NCBI GenBank assembly: GCA_028749235.1
Contig: JAQULS010000014.1
Coordinates: 1-36,391 of the forward strand
Reading direction: 5' to 3'
DNA: 36,391 bases
Source of the DNA: Acidobacteriota bacterium
GTDB taxonomy: Bacteria > Acidobacteriota > Aminicenantia > Aminicenantales > UBA4085
Part shown: positions 22,752 to 30,152 of the stretch, piece by piece
How positions within the stretch are numbered: position 1 is the stretch's first letter
Layout of the letters: every line of letters starts with the position of its first letter
Notes under the pieces: model-generated
Databases searched by the model: none
What the model was told of the DNA's origin: nothing
What the model saw: the letters and a program-made list of their open reading frames with translations, nothing else
Program-made: the position numbers and the translations under genes

Positions 22752-22829
22752 GATTCAAGATTTCTGACAACGATTGTTGGCACTCTTGGTTCGACGGCCG
22801 AGAAATCTTGAATCTTAAGACCTGACCCC
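22737..22829. mobile_element. 93-bp palindromic MITE-like element at a convergent junction
   Basis: Perfect 29-bp inverted repeats (22737-22765 and 22801-22829) flank a 35-nt centre that contains a small CAAC-GATT-GTTG stem. The arms begin GGGGTCAGGTCTTAAG. Each arm reads GVRS-stop into one of the two flanking genes. The GGGGTCAGGTCTT end resembles palindromes found near REP-associated (Y1-type) transposases, as I recall; no transposase is in the window. Confidence 0.8.
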
Positions 22830-23765
22830 AATCCTTATCCGGCCGGGGATGTTCTTTATGAAGCGCAGCGCGGCCAGGACCCGGCGGGGCAGGCCCGCGG
22901 CCAAACGGATCAAGAGGCGCTCCAGAAAGCGTTCTTTTCCGGGGAAATCCAGCGTCAGCGCGACCGCATCCTCGCGGTATCCGTTCATGAGGGCGGCTCT
23001 CGCCTGCCGGCAGACGAGCTTGGCCAGATAGGCCCGGTAGCCCGGGGGCGCCGCGCCGGCGTCCCGTAAGAGGGACAGGAAATCGAAATGGTTCGCGCGT
23101 CCATAATACGCGCCGAAGGTGTTGCTCTCGACGTCGTCCCGGTGATAGACGGCGCCCACCGTCGATGAATAAGCCAGCGGGCCCAACCGCGCCAGCGTGA
23201 TCCACAGGCCGATGTCCTCTCCGAGCCGGCGGCTCTCGGAAAATCCGCCGCTGGAGAAAAAGGCCGCCCGGTTCACGCAGACGGAGGACGAATTGGGAGG
23301 AGGGTCGGTGGAAAGAGCCGCCGCTTGGAAGTAGTCCTGCACAACGCCGGTCCAGGCCGGATCGGCGGGAACGCCGTGGATGCCGACCGTCTGCAGGCCC
23401 CGCTTTGTTTCGACGGCGTAGGCGGTCGCGTACAGGACCGCCTGGGGGTAGATCTGGATTAAAGTCGCGATGCTGTGCAGGAAAGCCGGGCTCCACTCGT
23501 CATCCGCGTCCAGGAAGGCGACGAACGGATGACGGGCTTCCCTCGCCCCCCGGTTGCGCGCCGCGGCGACCCCTGCGTTCGGCTGGGTCAGGAGCCGAAT
23601 CCTCGGATCGCTTTGCGCCCGGACAATCGCGGCGCCTCCGTCGGTCGATCCGTCATCGACGACCAGGCATTCCCATCGGTCATGGGTCTGGGCCAGAACC
23701 GATCGTAGGGTCCGTTCGATATAGGGGGCCTTGTTGTAGAGCGGGATGACGATGGATATGTCCAT
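22815..23765 (-). CDS. Glycosyltransferase family 2
   Basis: 316-aa GT-A glycosyltransferase. Start chosen at ATG 23763-23765 (MDISIVIPLYNKAPYIERTL), preceded by AGGA and 7 nt after the upstream stop. Motifs: CLVVDDGSTDGG (about 35-46), FLDADDEW (DxD region, about 84-91) and LGEDIGLWITLARLG (acceptor-side ED). It probably adds one sugar to a lipid-linked glycan made with the GT4 and flippase encoded upstream. The C-terminal residues GVRS and the stop come from the palindromic element. Confidence 0.9.
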   Translation of the reverse strand: MDISIVIPLYNKAPYIERTLRSVLAQTHDRWECLVVDDGSTDGGAAIVRAQSDPRIRLLTQPNAGVAAARNRGAREARHPFVAFLDADDEWSPAFLHSIATLIQIYPQAVLYATAYAVETKRGLQTVGIHGVPADPAWTGVVQDYFQAAALSTDPPPNSSSVCVNRAAFFSSGGFSESRRLGEDIGLWITLARLGPLAYSSTVGAVYHRDDVESNTFGAYYGRANHFDFLSLLRDAGAAPPGYRAYLAKLVCRQARAALMNGYREDAVALTLDFPGKERFLERLLIRLAAGLPRRVLAALRFIKNIPGRIRIGVRS

Positions 23766-23772
23766 GACGATC

Positions 23773-25098
23773 CTAGCCGCGTCCGAGGGATTCAAACAGC
23801 CGTTCGTAAAGGCCCAGGACGCGGGGCGCCGCGAAGTAGGCGCTTAAGCGACGCGTGCTCCAATCGTCCCGGAGGTTGCCGCCGGACCAGCCCTCGTAGA
23901 GAACCTCGATAGCCCGGGCGACGTCTTCGGGCGAGCCGCCATCCGCCGCCAAGCCGCCGCCGTGTTCGGCCAGAAGGTCGGCCAGAGTGCTGGGACGCGG
24001 GGAGACGGCCAGAATCGGCCGGCCGGCTTGGGCATAGTCCGCGATCTTGGAAGGCAGGCAGAAGCCTTCGGCCATGGGGGCCTCAATGACGACCAGCACC
24101 GTCTCGCGGCTCATTTCGGCCATAGCCTGCGGATAAGGAAGAGGAGGCGAGATGGATATGACGGAGGAGAGCCGCAGGGAAGAGATCAGGGCGGCGGCTT
24201 CCGCGCCGGGGTCGCCCAAGAAGTGCGCCGAAACCGGACGGGCCGGGCGGGCCCGTTTCAGGAACAGGCTGAGGCCCTCGAGGAAACAGCGGGGGCTGCG
24301 GGGGGCTTTCAAGCTGCCTATGTGGGCTAGGGTGAATGCGTTCGGGTCCCGGGGAGGCAAATCCAGGATATCGCGTTTCAGGGCGATGTGGGGAACGACC
24401 GAGCTTTTGCCTGCCAGGTCCGGCCCCAGCAGGAGGCTCATATATCGTCGCAGCTTCTCCGAGGGAAAAGTATGCCAGGAGGCCTCCGCGGCCACGGCCA
24501 TGAGAAAGCGCCGCAGGGACTTTTCCTTGAACGCCTTGAGCGGACGGGGCCCGTCGAGATGGATGTCGGGTCCCCGCCCGTAGGGGGGAGGAGCGATCTC
24601 CAAGGGGGCGGGATCGTTCCAGTTCGCGATCCAGGGAACCCTGGTCTCGCGGGCTATCACCAAGGCCGGCAGATGGGCATATTCAGGGAGGGCTCGCGAT
24701 AGGATGAAGTCGTACTGATTACGGCCCATAAGTTTGCGGGCCTCAGCCACGGCGGATGCAGCCCAGGCGTTGCCGAACAGGGGGTGCAGACCGGGGAAGA
24801 GGCGCTTGGATCGGCCGCGTCCCAGGATATCGCGCGGAGCGGCGCGCCGGGGCGTATCGAGGATCGATACGCGGCCGTCCAAATCCGCCCAAAAGGTTCG
24901 ATCCTCCGGGTACCATAAGGGCTCGCGGGGCTGCCGGGAGACGACGTCCAGGTCCCATCCCGCCCGCAGGCCGGCCAGGGCCAGCTTGGCGTTGACGATC
25001 GCTTCCGGGGAGGAAGCCGGCAGCATATACGGCGCGAACATCAGCACCCGAGGGCGCTTCCGGAGCGGTCGTTCCTCAAAGGAGATCGATGCGGTCAT
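23773..25098 (-). CDS. Glycosyltransferase family 4-like protein
   Basis: 441 aa. Start ATG 25096-25098 overlaps the flippase stop (ATGA). The N-terminal part RPRVLMFAPYMLPASSPEAIVNAKLALAGLRAGWDLDVV is the acceptor-side Rossmann half of a GT-B enzyme. The C-terminal half shows FTLAHIGSLKAPRSPRCFLEGL and, near 365-390, EAPMAEGFCLPSKIADYAQAGRPILAVSPRPS, the donor-binding E(x)n..K..(D/E)Y..GRP pattern of GT4/GT1-like enzymes. No signal peptide. Donor and acceptor unknown; operon context says surface glycan synthesis. Confidence 0.85.
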   Translation of the reverse strand: MTASISFEERPLRKRPRVLMFAPYMLPASSPEAIVNAKLALAGLRAGWDLDVVSRQPREPLWYPEDRTFWADLDGRVSILDTPRRAAPRDILGRGRSKRLFPGLHPLFGNAWAASAVAEARKLMGRNQYDFILSRALPEYAHLPALVIARETRVPWIANWNDPAPLEIAPPPYGRGPDIHLDGPRPLKAFKEKSLRRFLMAVAAEASWHTFPSEKLRRYMSLLLGPDLAGKSSVVPHIALKRDILDLPPRDPNAFTLAHIGSLKAPRSPRCFLEGLSLFLKRARPARPVSAHFLGDPGAEAAALISSLRLSSVISISPPLPYPQAMAEMSRETVLVVIEAPMAEGFCLPSKIADYAQAGRPILAVSPRPSTLADLLAEHGGGLAADGGSPEDVARAIEVLYEGWSGGNLRDDWSTRRLSAYFAAPRVLGLYERLFESLGRG

Positions 25099-26609
25099 GA
25101 TGCGGCGGCGTCCTTGTCCCCCTTCAGGAGGCGCCAAAATAACAGGATCAGGATCAGAAGGGCCACGGGTATCACGGCCAGTCGCCAAATGAGCGGTAGG
25201 CCGAAAAAGACCGGGATCATCAAGGCCAGGAGCACCAGCCAGATCAGGCCGGCGGCCGGCGAAACGAGCGTCCCGCGGGGCACCAGGCCCTTGCGGACAT
25301 AGAGGGGGATGAACAGGATGGTGTTGATCCCGTAGGCCAGCACCCAGGCGATGGAGTACCCGAAGGCGCCCTTGGCAAGCAGAAGCTTGGTGCCGGCGAT
25401 CAAGGCCACTGCCCAGGTCAGGTTGTCCAAGGCGCCCCACCACATCATCCCGTGGGCGGCCAGGGCCCGGGTCAATCCTTGCCTGTAGATGACGATGCAT
25501 GCGCATAGGACGGCCAACAGGAAGACGCGGATGAATTCCCGCCCGGCGTATTCCCGGCCGTAGACGGCCTGGGCGATCTCGGGGATGCCGAACAAGACGA
25601 CGGCGGGGACGGCCCCGAGGAACCAAGTGGACAGGATGTTGACTCGGGCCAGGCGCTCGTTCGGCCGGCCGGAGCTCAATTGGCTGGCTAGCATCGGCAG
25701 CAGCGGAGCGCTGAGGGAATTGCCGACGAAGAAGAGCACTTGTTGGAAGGAGCTTGCGGCTTGGAAGATCCCCAGCTGTTCGTAGCCGCTAGAGCGGTTG
25801 ACCAGCATGGCGTTGCAGATCCAGAGTGTGGGGCTGACCATGGCCCCGCTCAGCATGGACGGCAGGCTGTAGCGCCATAGAATGGCGCGCTCCCGGCAGG
25901 AGCCGCGCAGGGTCACCGGGATGCCCGCTTGGGCGGTCTCCCGGCGCAAGGCCAGGCGGTTGAGGAGCGCGTTGAGCGCCCGGTTCGCGGCCATGGCCCA
26001 GACGCTGCCCTCCAATCCCGCCGCATAGACGCCCGCAAGCATCATCGGCAGACTTGAAAGCCCGACCCAGATTTGGATTCGAGCCGTCGTTCGGAAGGCT
26101 TCGAAGCCCGATAAGGCCCCCAATTGGGCCCCGTTGACGGCTTCCAGGACCAGGATCAGAGAGCCGATCCGCAGCAGCAGAGCCAACTCGGGCGCCGCTA
26201 AAGCTCGGACCGCCACCCAGGGCGCGAGGAAAAAGAGAAGCGCCCCCATGATCAAGCCGGTTATGACCGCGACGGTGCTGGTCATGGCCATGATGCGGCC
26301 GACACGCCGGGGATCTTCGGCCCTCAGCTCGGCGATGTACTTGGTGGCGGTTTGGCCCAGGCCGAATCCGGCCAGCACGCCGAACATGCCGACCGTGCTT
26401 TGGATGATGCCGAAGCGGCCGTAGCCCTCTTTGCCCAGGACTCTGGCCACGGCCACGAAGGCCAGGAATCCCAGGACCCGGGCGACGATCGCGCCCAGCA
26501 GCGACCAGAACGATCCACGGACGAGCCGCGAGCCGAGCGGGGAAGCTTGCAGCCAGGAAGTGAACCGGCGGGCCTTGTCCGGGAGACGGCCGGCCTGGGC
26601 AAGCGGCAT
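25095..26609 (-). CDS. Wzx-like polysaccharide flippase (MOP superfamily)
   Basis: 504 aa, about 14 hydrophobic spans. The N-terminal GSFWSLLGAIVARVLGFLAFVAVARVLGKEGYGRFGI is typical of polysaccharide-export members (RfbX/Wzx type). It would flip lipid-linked oligosaccharide across the inner membrane. First gene of a three-gene operon with GT4 and GT2; all are tightly packed. Start ATG 26607-26609 follows AGGG; a leader of about 180 nt runs back to the predicted promoter at 26799-26827. Confidence 0.88.
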   Translation of the reverse strand: MPLAQAGRLPDKARRFTSWLQASPLGSRLVRGSFWSLLGAIVARVLGFLAFVAVARVLGKEGYGRFGIIQSTVGMFGVLAGFGLGQTATKYIAELRAEDPRRVGRIMAMTSTVAVITGLIMGALLFFLAPWVAVRALAAPELALLLRIGSLILVLEAVNGAQLGALSGFEAFRTTARIQIWVGLSSLPMMLAGVYAAGLEGSVWAMAANRALNALLNRLALRRETAQAGIPVTLRGSCRERAILWRYSLPSMLSGAMVSPTLWICNAMLVNRSSGYEQLGIFQAASSFQQVLFFVGNSLSAPLLPMLASQLSSGRPNERLARVNILSTWFLGAVPAVVLFGIPEIAQAVYGREYAGREFIRVFLLAVLCACIVIYRQGLTRALAAHGMMWWGALDNLTWAVALIAGTKLLLAKGAFGYSIAWVLAYGINTILFIPLYVRKGLVPRGTLVSPAAGLIWLVLLALMIPVFFGLPLIWRLAVIPVALLILILLFWRLLKGDKDAAAS

Positions 26610-26725
26610 GGCGGCCCTATCGCCCCATCGGCCGGGCCGTCCCCGCGGCGATCGCCTTGGGGCGGGTGCCGAAGATTATGGAGATGGGCTTTCTTTGGAT
26701 CACGGAATCTCAAGCTACGCGGATG

Positions 26726-26780
26726 GGGATTTCCGTCCCGAATCGTCCCGCTTCGGGGCGCGATCTCCCGAAGAAATCCC
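26726..26780 (-). other. Nested stem-loop in the flippase operon leader
   Basis: GGGATTTC (26726-26733) pairs with GAAATCCC (26773-26780), and inside it CTTCGGG (26751-26757) pairs with CCCGAAG (26767-26773). The two stems share one base, so they would compete or stack. No T-run follows, so a simple terminator is unlikely. Possible leader control element or a transcript-end hairpin for the upstream reductase gene. Confidence 0.4.
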
Positions 26781-26798
26781 GTCTTGCAGCCGGAGCCA

Positions 26799-26827
26799 AG
26801 GATAGATTCCGGCCGGACTCAAGTCAA
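26799..26827 (-). promoter_or_regulatory. Predicted promoter of the flippase-GT4-GT2 operon
   Basis: Minus strand: TTGACT (26827-26822, 5/6), 17-nt spacer, TATCCT (26804-26799, 4/6), just after the reductase stop codon. Confidence 0.5.
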
Positions 26828-26844
26828 GCAGCGATTTTACGCTT

Positions 26845-28089
26845 TTAGCCGAAGAGCTCGGCCGGGGCGGCCTGCAAACGGGCCAGGAGCGTAGCCCGCT
26901 CCCGAACGTCGAAGCCCATGGCGCATTTGACGGCACAGTGCGAGCAGTCCGCGCAGGGGGATTCGGACACGCCGAGCGACGAGACCAGATCGTAAGCCTC
27001 ACCCAGGTTGCGGTAGCCGTAAGCGTACATGTAGCCCCGCATCAGAGAGGGGATCGGGAGGTTCTTGGGGCACTGGCCCGAGCATTCGTTGCAGCCCTGG
27101 CAGTAAAATCCGCCCGCGGCCTGCGGTTCGCCCAGCTTGAGGTCCGCCTTTTCCTGGTCCGTCAGCTTGGTGTCCTTCATGACCTGCATGTTGAGCTCGA
27201 GCTGGTCGAAGGAGGTCATGCCGGGGATGGCGGTGGTGATGTTGGGATTGCTCAGGGCCCACTTCAAGGCCGCCTTGACGTTGATCGGCTGGGTGCGGGC
27301 GCGGTCGTCCCAGTAGCCGCCGGCCAGGGTTTTCATGGCGATGATGCCGATGCCCAGCTTGACCGCGTCGGCGATGGCCGCGTCGAGCTCGGCCAGGTTG
27401 GTCTTGCGGAAGTTGTAGCCCACCAGGACGACTTCGTAGAGCTTGCTTTCGATGGCCGCCCGGACGACATCCTGCTCGTTTCTATGCGAGGTGACGCCGA
27501 TGAAGCGGGCCTTGCCGGCCTTCTTGACCGATTCGAGCGCCTTCAGCAGGGGCTCGAACAGGGTCGCCTCCCGGGTCTGGACGTTGTGCAGGTAGATGAT
27601 GTCGACGTAGTCGAGGCCCAGACGCTGCAGGCTGACATCGAAGCTCTTGAGCCAGGTCTCGGCCGAGGTTTCGGGCGAGAAGTTCCCCGTCATCCGGTCG
27701 CGGGGCTCGCCGGGGACCTTGGTGGCCAGAAAATAAGAGTCGCGAGGACGGCCCTGCAGAACCTTGCCGATGATGCCTTCGTTGGTTCCGCGCTGGTAGC
27801 CGTTGGCGGTGTCGAGATGGACGATGCCGGCATCCAGGGCGGCCTTGATCAGGTTCTCGTTGTTGGAGTTCATGACGCCCATGGATACGATCGGCAGCGT
27901 GACCCCCGTCTTGCCCAGCTTCCGGGTGATGAACCCGGATGCCTTGGCATTCCCGGCCGGCGCCGTGAACGGCTTCTGGCCGGCGGTCAGGGCCGAGGGG
28001 AGGGAGGAAAGGGTGCCGAAGCCGGCGGCTCCGATCAAGCCGCTCTTGATGAAGGACCGACGTCCGAGGGTCTTGGGATTTTCGCTCAT
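26845..28089 (-). CDS. Tat-exported aldo/keto reductase with two 4Fe-4S motifs
   Basis: 414 aa. Tat signal GRRSFIKSGLIGAAGFGTL (about 9-27). The aldo/keto reductase barrel has the tetrad visible: D93 and Y98 (HLDTANGYQRG), K124 (LATKVPG) and H168 (IIYLHNV). The C-terminal extension has two CxxCxxCxxxC clusters, YCQGCNECSGQC and SPCADCSHCAVKC, fitting two 4Fe-4S centres, so electrons may pass to or from a redox partner in the periplasm. Start ATG 28087-28089 has a perfect AAGGAGG upstream; an upstream in-frame ATG at 28143 lies in the repeat and is rejected. The leader contains repeat copy B. Confidence 0.92.
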   Translation of the reverse strand: MSENPKTLGRRSFIKSGLIGAAGFGTLSSLPSALTAGQKPFTAPAGNAKASGFITRKLGKTGVTLPIVSMGVMNSNNENLIKAALDAGIVHLDTANGYQRGTNEGIIGKVLQGRPRDSYFLATKVPGEPRDRMTGNFSPETSAETWLKSFDVSLQRLGLDYVDIIYLHNVQTREATLFEPLLKALESVKKAGKARFIGVTSHRNEQDVVRAAIESKLYEVVLVGYNFRKTNLAELDAAIADAVKLGIGIIAMKTLAGGYWDDRARTQPINVKAALKWALSNPNITTAIPGMTSFDQLELNMQVMKDTKLTDQEKADLKLGEPQAAGGFYCQGCNECSGQCPKNLPIPSLMRGYMYAYGYRNLGEAYDLVSSLGVSESPCADCSHCAVKCAMGFDVRERATLLARLQAAPAELFG

Positions 28090-28111
28090 AATACCTCCTT
28101 GACGAGGGGGC

Positions 28112-28219
28112 ATACGTTCGCGGCGCGAAACCCCGATTTTCAAATCGGGGTAAAGGCGCCGCTCAGTATTACCCTGGATATACCCCGGGCTTCAGCCCGG
28201 GGAGTCTAACGGGTTAATT
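28112..28219. repeat. Dispersed hairpin-rich repeat, copy B
   Basis: About 108 bp, homologous and co-oriented with 8754-8850. Three stems are visible: GCGGCGC/GCGCCGC (28120-28126 with 28156-28162) enclosing CCCCGATTT-TC-AAATCGGGG (28131-28150), then CCCCGGGCT-TC-AGCCCGGGG (28183-28202). Both inner hairpins have the same form, nine paired bases around TC. It lies in the leader of the aldo/keto reductase gene, downstream of its predicted promoter. Confidence 0.75.
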
Positions 28220-28245
28220 ATACCATATGATTTTAGTCCGACTAA
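28217..28245 (-). promoter_or_regulatory. Predicted reductase promoter with a dyad over the -35
   Basis: Minus strand: TATAAT (28222-28217, perfect), 17 nt from TTAGTC (28245-28240, weak). The -35 lies within the 13-bp palindrome TTAGTC-C-GACTAA (28233-28245), a possible operator. The transcript would begin with the hairpin repeat. Confidence 0.45.
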
Positions 28246-28261
28246 GACGCCCGCCGCGGCA

Positions 28262-28290
28262 TTCTGTCCGCCCGGAATTTTTATTATAAT
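28262..28290 (+). promoter_or_regulatory. Predicted promoter for the prenyltransferase gene
   Basis: Perfect TATAAT (28285-28290) in an AT-rich stretch; the -35 position (TTCTGT, 28262-28267) is weak. The start codon is 71 nt downstream. Confidence 0.4.
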
Positions 28291-28361
28291 AACAAACAGC
28301 CGATGTTCGCCGGCCGGGCTCGGCCGGAAATTGTCAGGCAGGAAAGAAAGAGGTGGCCCGC

Positions 28362-29297
28362 ATGCCTGAATCCGCTTGGCCGTCCGCTTTTCGCCGCTGG
28401 ATCACAGCCGCCCGTCCCTGGGCTCTGCCTGCCTCGACCATGCCGGGCGTCTTCGGCACCTCGCTGGCCGTGGTCGTCGGCGGCGCCCGGGCGGACGTTC
28501 TCCGCTTTGCCCTGGCCTTGCTGGCCATGGTCATCCTCCACTCGGCCGCCAACATGCTCAGCGACGTCTTTGATTACAAGCGCGGCCTGGATCGGGACGT
28601 GACCCCGGTCAGCGGGGCCATCGCCCGCGGCTGGCTGCCGGCCGGGGCGGTGACGCGGGCGGCGATCATCCTGTTCGTGCTCGGGAGCGGGATCGGCCTG
28701 GGGCTGGCGGCCGTGACCGGGACCGCGCTCCTCATCGTCGGCGCGGCCGGGGTAGCGGTGGGGGCGGGCTATACGCTCCTCAAATACCACGCCTTGGGCG
28801 ACTTGGCCGTCTTCCTCAATTTCGGGCTGCTGGGCGCCTTGGGGGCCTGGATCGTCCAGACGCGCGCGTTCTCCTGGCTGCCGGTCATCTGGACGGTGCC
28901 GATGGCCATGCTGGTCATCGCCATTCTCCATGCCAACAACTGGCGGGATGCCGTTTCGGATGCCGAGCGCCGCGTCCGCACGTTCGCCTCGCTCCTGGGA
29001 GACAAGGGCGCCGAGGCTTACTACGGCTTCCTCCTGTTCGGGAGCATGGCGATTGTTCTGGCTTTCGTCGTCGTCCCCAGGCTCATCGGGTTCGGGCTCC
29101 CCGCCTTGCCCTGGACCTTCGGCATCGTCCTGCTGGCTTTGCCCAAGGCGTTCGGTCTTTGGGGCCGGGCCAGGCGGCGGCGCGCCCCGCGGCAGCCGAT
29201 GGACTTCATCATCCTGGACGGGGCCACGGCCCAATACAATCTGCTCTTTGGATCGCTCTGCACGGCCGCGCTCTGGCTGTGGTTCTTCATCCGCTGA
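28362..29297 (+). CDS. UbiA-family prenyltransferase, MenA-like
   Basis: 311 aa, about 8-9 membrane spans. Two Asp-rich motifs of the UbiA family: HSAANMLSDVFDYKRGLDRD (about 65-84) and LHANNWRDAVSDAERRVRTFASLLGDKGA (about 188-216), the latter close to the ANNxRDxxxD of MenA (1,4-dihydroxy-2-naphthoate prenyltransferase, menaquinone synthesis). Start ATG 28362 follows AGAGGTGG; an in-frame GTG at 28353 is possible. No other menaquinone gene is in the window, so the aromatic acceptor is inferred. The CPBP protease gene follows. Confidence 0.82.
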   Translation: MPESAWPSAFRRWITAARPWALPASTMPGVFGTSLAVVVGGARADVLRFALALLAMVILHSAANMLSDVFDYKRGLDRDVTPVSGAIARGWLPAGAVTRAAIILFVLGSGIGLGLAAVTGTALLIVGAAGVAVGAGYTLLKYHALGDLAVFLNFGLLGALGAWIVQTRAFSWLPVIWTVPMAMLVIAILHANNWRDAVSDAERRVRTFASLLGDKGAEAYYGFLLFGSMAIVLAFVVVPRLIGFGLPALPWTFGIVLLALPKAFGLWGRARRRRAPRQPMDFIILDGATAQYNLLFGSLCTAALWLWFFIR

Positions 29298-29371
29298 CGG
29301 GCCGGACGCGGGCGGGGCGGAGCCGGCCCATCGAGCCGCGAATCCATCCGGAAAGAGAAAGAAACGGAGTC

Positions 29372-29395
29372 ATGACAGGGGCGAAGCGGACATGA
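29372..29395 (+). CDS. Seven-codon mini-ORF coupled to the CPBP gene
   Basis: ATG ACA GGG GCG AAG CGG ACA TGA encodes MTGAKRT. Its TGA overlaps the next ATG (ATGA), and ACGGAG lies just before its own start, while the CPBP start has no good Shine-Dalgarno sequence. It may serve only to load ribosomes for the downstream gene. Could be chance. Confidence 0.35.
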   Translation: MTGAKRT

Positions 29396-30084
29396 AAGAG
29401 AACGGCGCCGCGGAACCGGCTCCTCCCGGGAAGCACCGTCTTTCATCCCACTTGTCGGCCGCCGAATGGGTGCCTGCCGCCGCGGCGGCGCTTCTCTTCA
29501 TCCCCCTTTTTACGCGGCGCGGTTTCGGCCCGCTCGATTTCTGGTGGGCGATGAGCGCGGCCATCATCTTTCTCGTCGGGCTGGCCGCTGCGTTCGACCG
29601 GGGATATCTTCCCGCGCTGGCCCGGGATCTCTCATCGGGCGCGGCGTGTAAGATCGCGCTCGGCCTGATCGCGGCTGCCGCGCTCTACGGCGTCTTCTGG
29701 ACGGGGAACGAGGCGTCGCGGCTTCTTTTCCCCTTCGCCGCGTCGGATATCGGGAGCGTTTATGGCTTCAAGTCCGGCGTCCCCATCGTCCGCGTCGTCC
29801 TGCTCATGACTCTGCTCATCGGTCCGGGGGAGGAGATTTTCTGGCGGGCGTATCTCCAGCGCCGCTGGCAGGCCCGCTTCGGCCCCTGGTCGGGCTTTCT
29901 GGCGGCCGCCGCGCTCTATGCGCTTGTTCATCTCGCCAGCGGCAACGTCATGCTGGTTTTAGCGGCGGGTGTCTGCGGGCTTTTTTGGGGCTTTCTCTAC
30001 CTGAAGACGGGCTCGGTCCTGCTCGTGGCCGTCAGTCATACGGCCTGGGATCTGGCGGTTTTCATCCTGTGGCCGTTTCATTGA
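29392..30084 (+). CDS. CPBP-family intramembrane metalloprotease/glutamic protease
   Basis: 230 aa, about 7-8 membrane spans. Family motifs: GPGEEIFWRAYL (E147, E148, R152), ALVHLASGN (H180) and SHTAWDLAVF (H216, D220), the EExxxR, FxxxH and HxxxD/N set of the Rce1/CPBP family. Members cleave prenylated or other membrane substrates, or act in bacteriocin self-immunity; the substrate here is unknown. Start ATG 29392 is chosen because the region before it reads as non-coding with a likely mini-ORF. Located 94 nt after the prenyltransferase gene, with the hairpin GGGCCGG/CCGGCCC (29299-29329) between. Confidence 0.85.
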   Translation: MKENGAAEPAPPGKHRLSSHLSAAEWVPAAAAALLFIPLFTRRGFGPLDFWWAMSAAIIFLVGLAAAFDRGYLPALARDLSSGAACKIALGLIAAAALYGVFWTGNEASRLLFPFAASDIGSVYGFKSGVPIVRVVLLMTLLIGPGEEIFWRAYLQRRWQARFGPWSGFLAAAALYALVHLASGNVMLVLAAGVCGLFWGFLYLKTGSVLLVAVSHTAWDLAVFILWPFH

Positions 30085-30109
30085 CGAGACGCGTGTCCTT
30101 CGATAATAT
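30081..30109 (+). promoter_or_regulatory. Predicted promoter for the beta-propeller gene
   Basis: TTGACG (30081-30086, 5/6) overlaps the CPBP stop codon; after 17 nt comes TAATAT (30104-30109, 4/6). Confidence 0.5.
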
Positions 30110-30137
30110 CAATCGCGGAATAAGAGTTCGACTTGAT

Positions 30138-30148
30138 GGGGGGGGGGG
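30138..30148 (+). repeat. Homopolymeric G11 tract at the ribosome-binding site
   Basis: Eleven consecutive G residues end 4 nt before ATG 30153 and take the place of the Shine-Dalgarno sequence. Tracts of this length are prone to slippage, so expression could vary between cells. Confidence 0.85.
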
Positions 30149-30152
30149 AACA

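Noticed and set aside
28090-28143. Upstream ATG (28143) for the aldo/keto reductase
   Set aside because: It lies inside repeat copy B, whereas ATG 28089 has a perfect AAGGAGG and begins the Tat signal directly.
29299-29329. GGGCCGG/CCGGCCC hairpin after the prenyltransferase gene as a terminator
   Set aside because: No T-run follows and the CPBP gene is co-directional 94 nt away, so read-through is more likely; recorded only as context.
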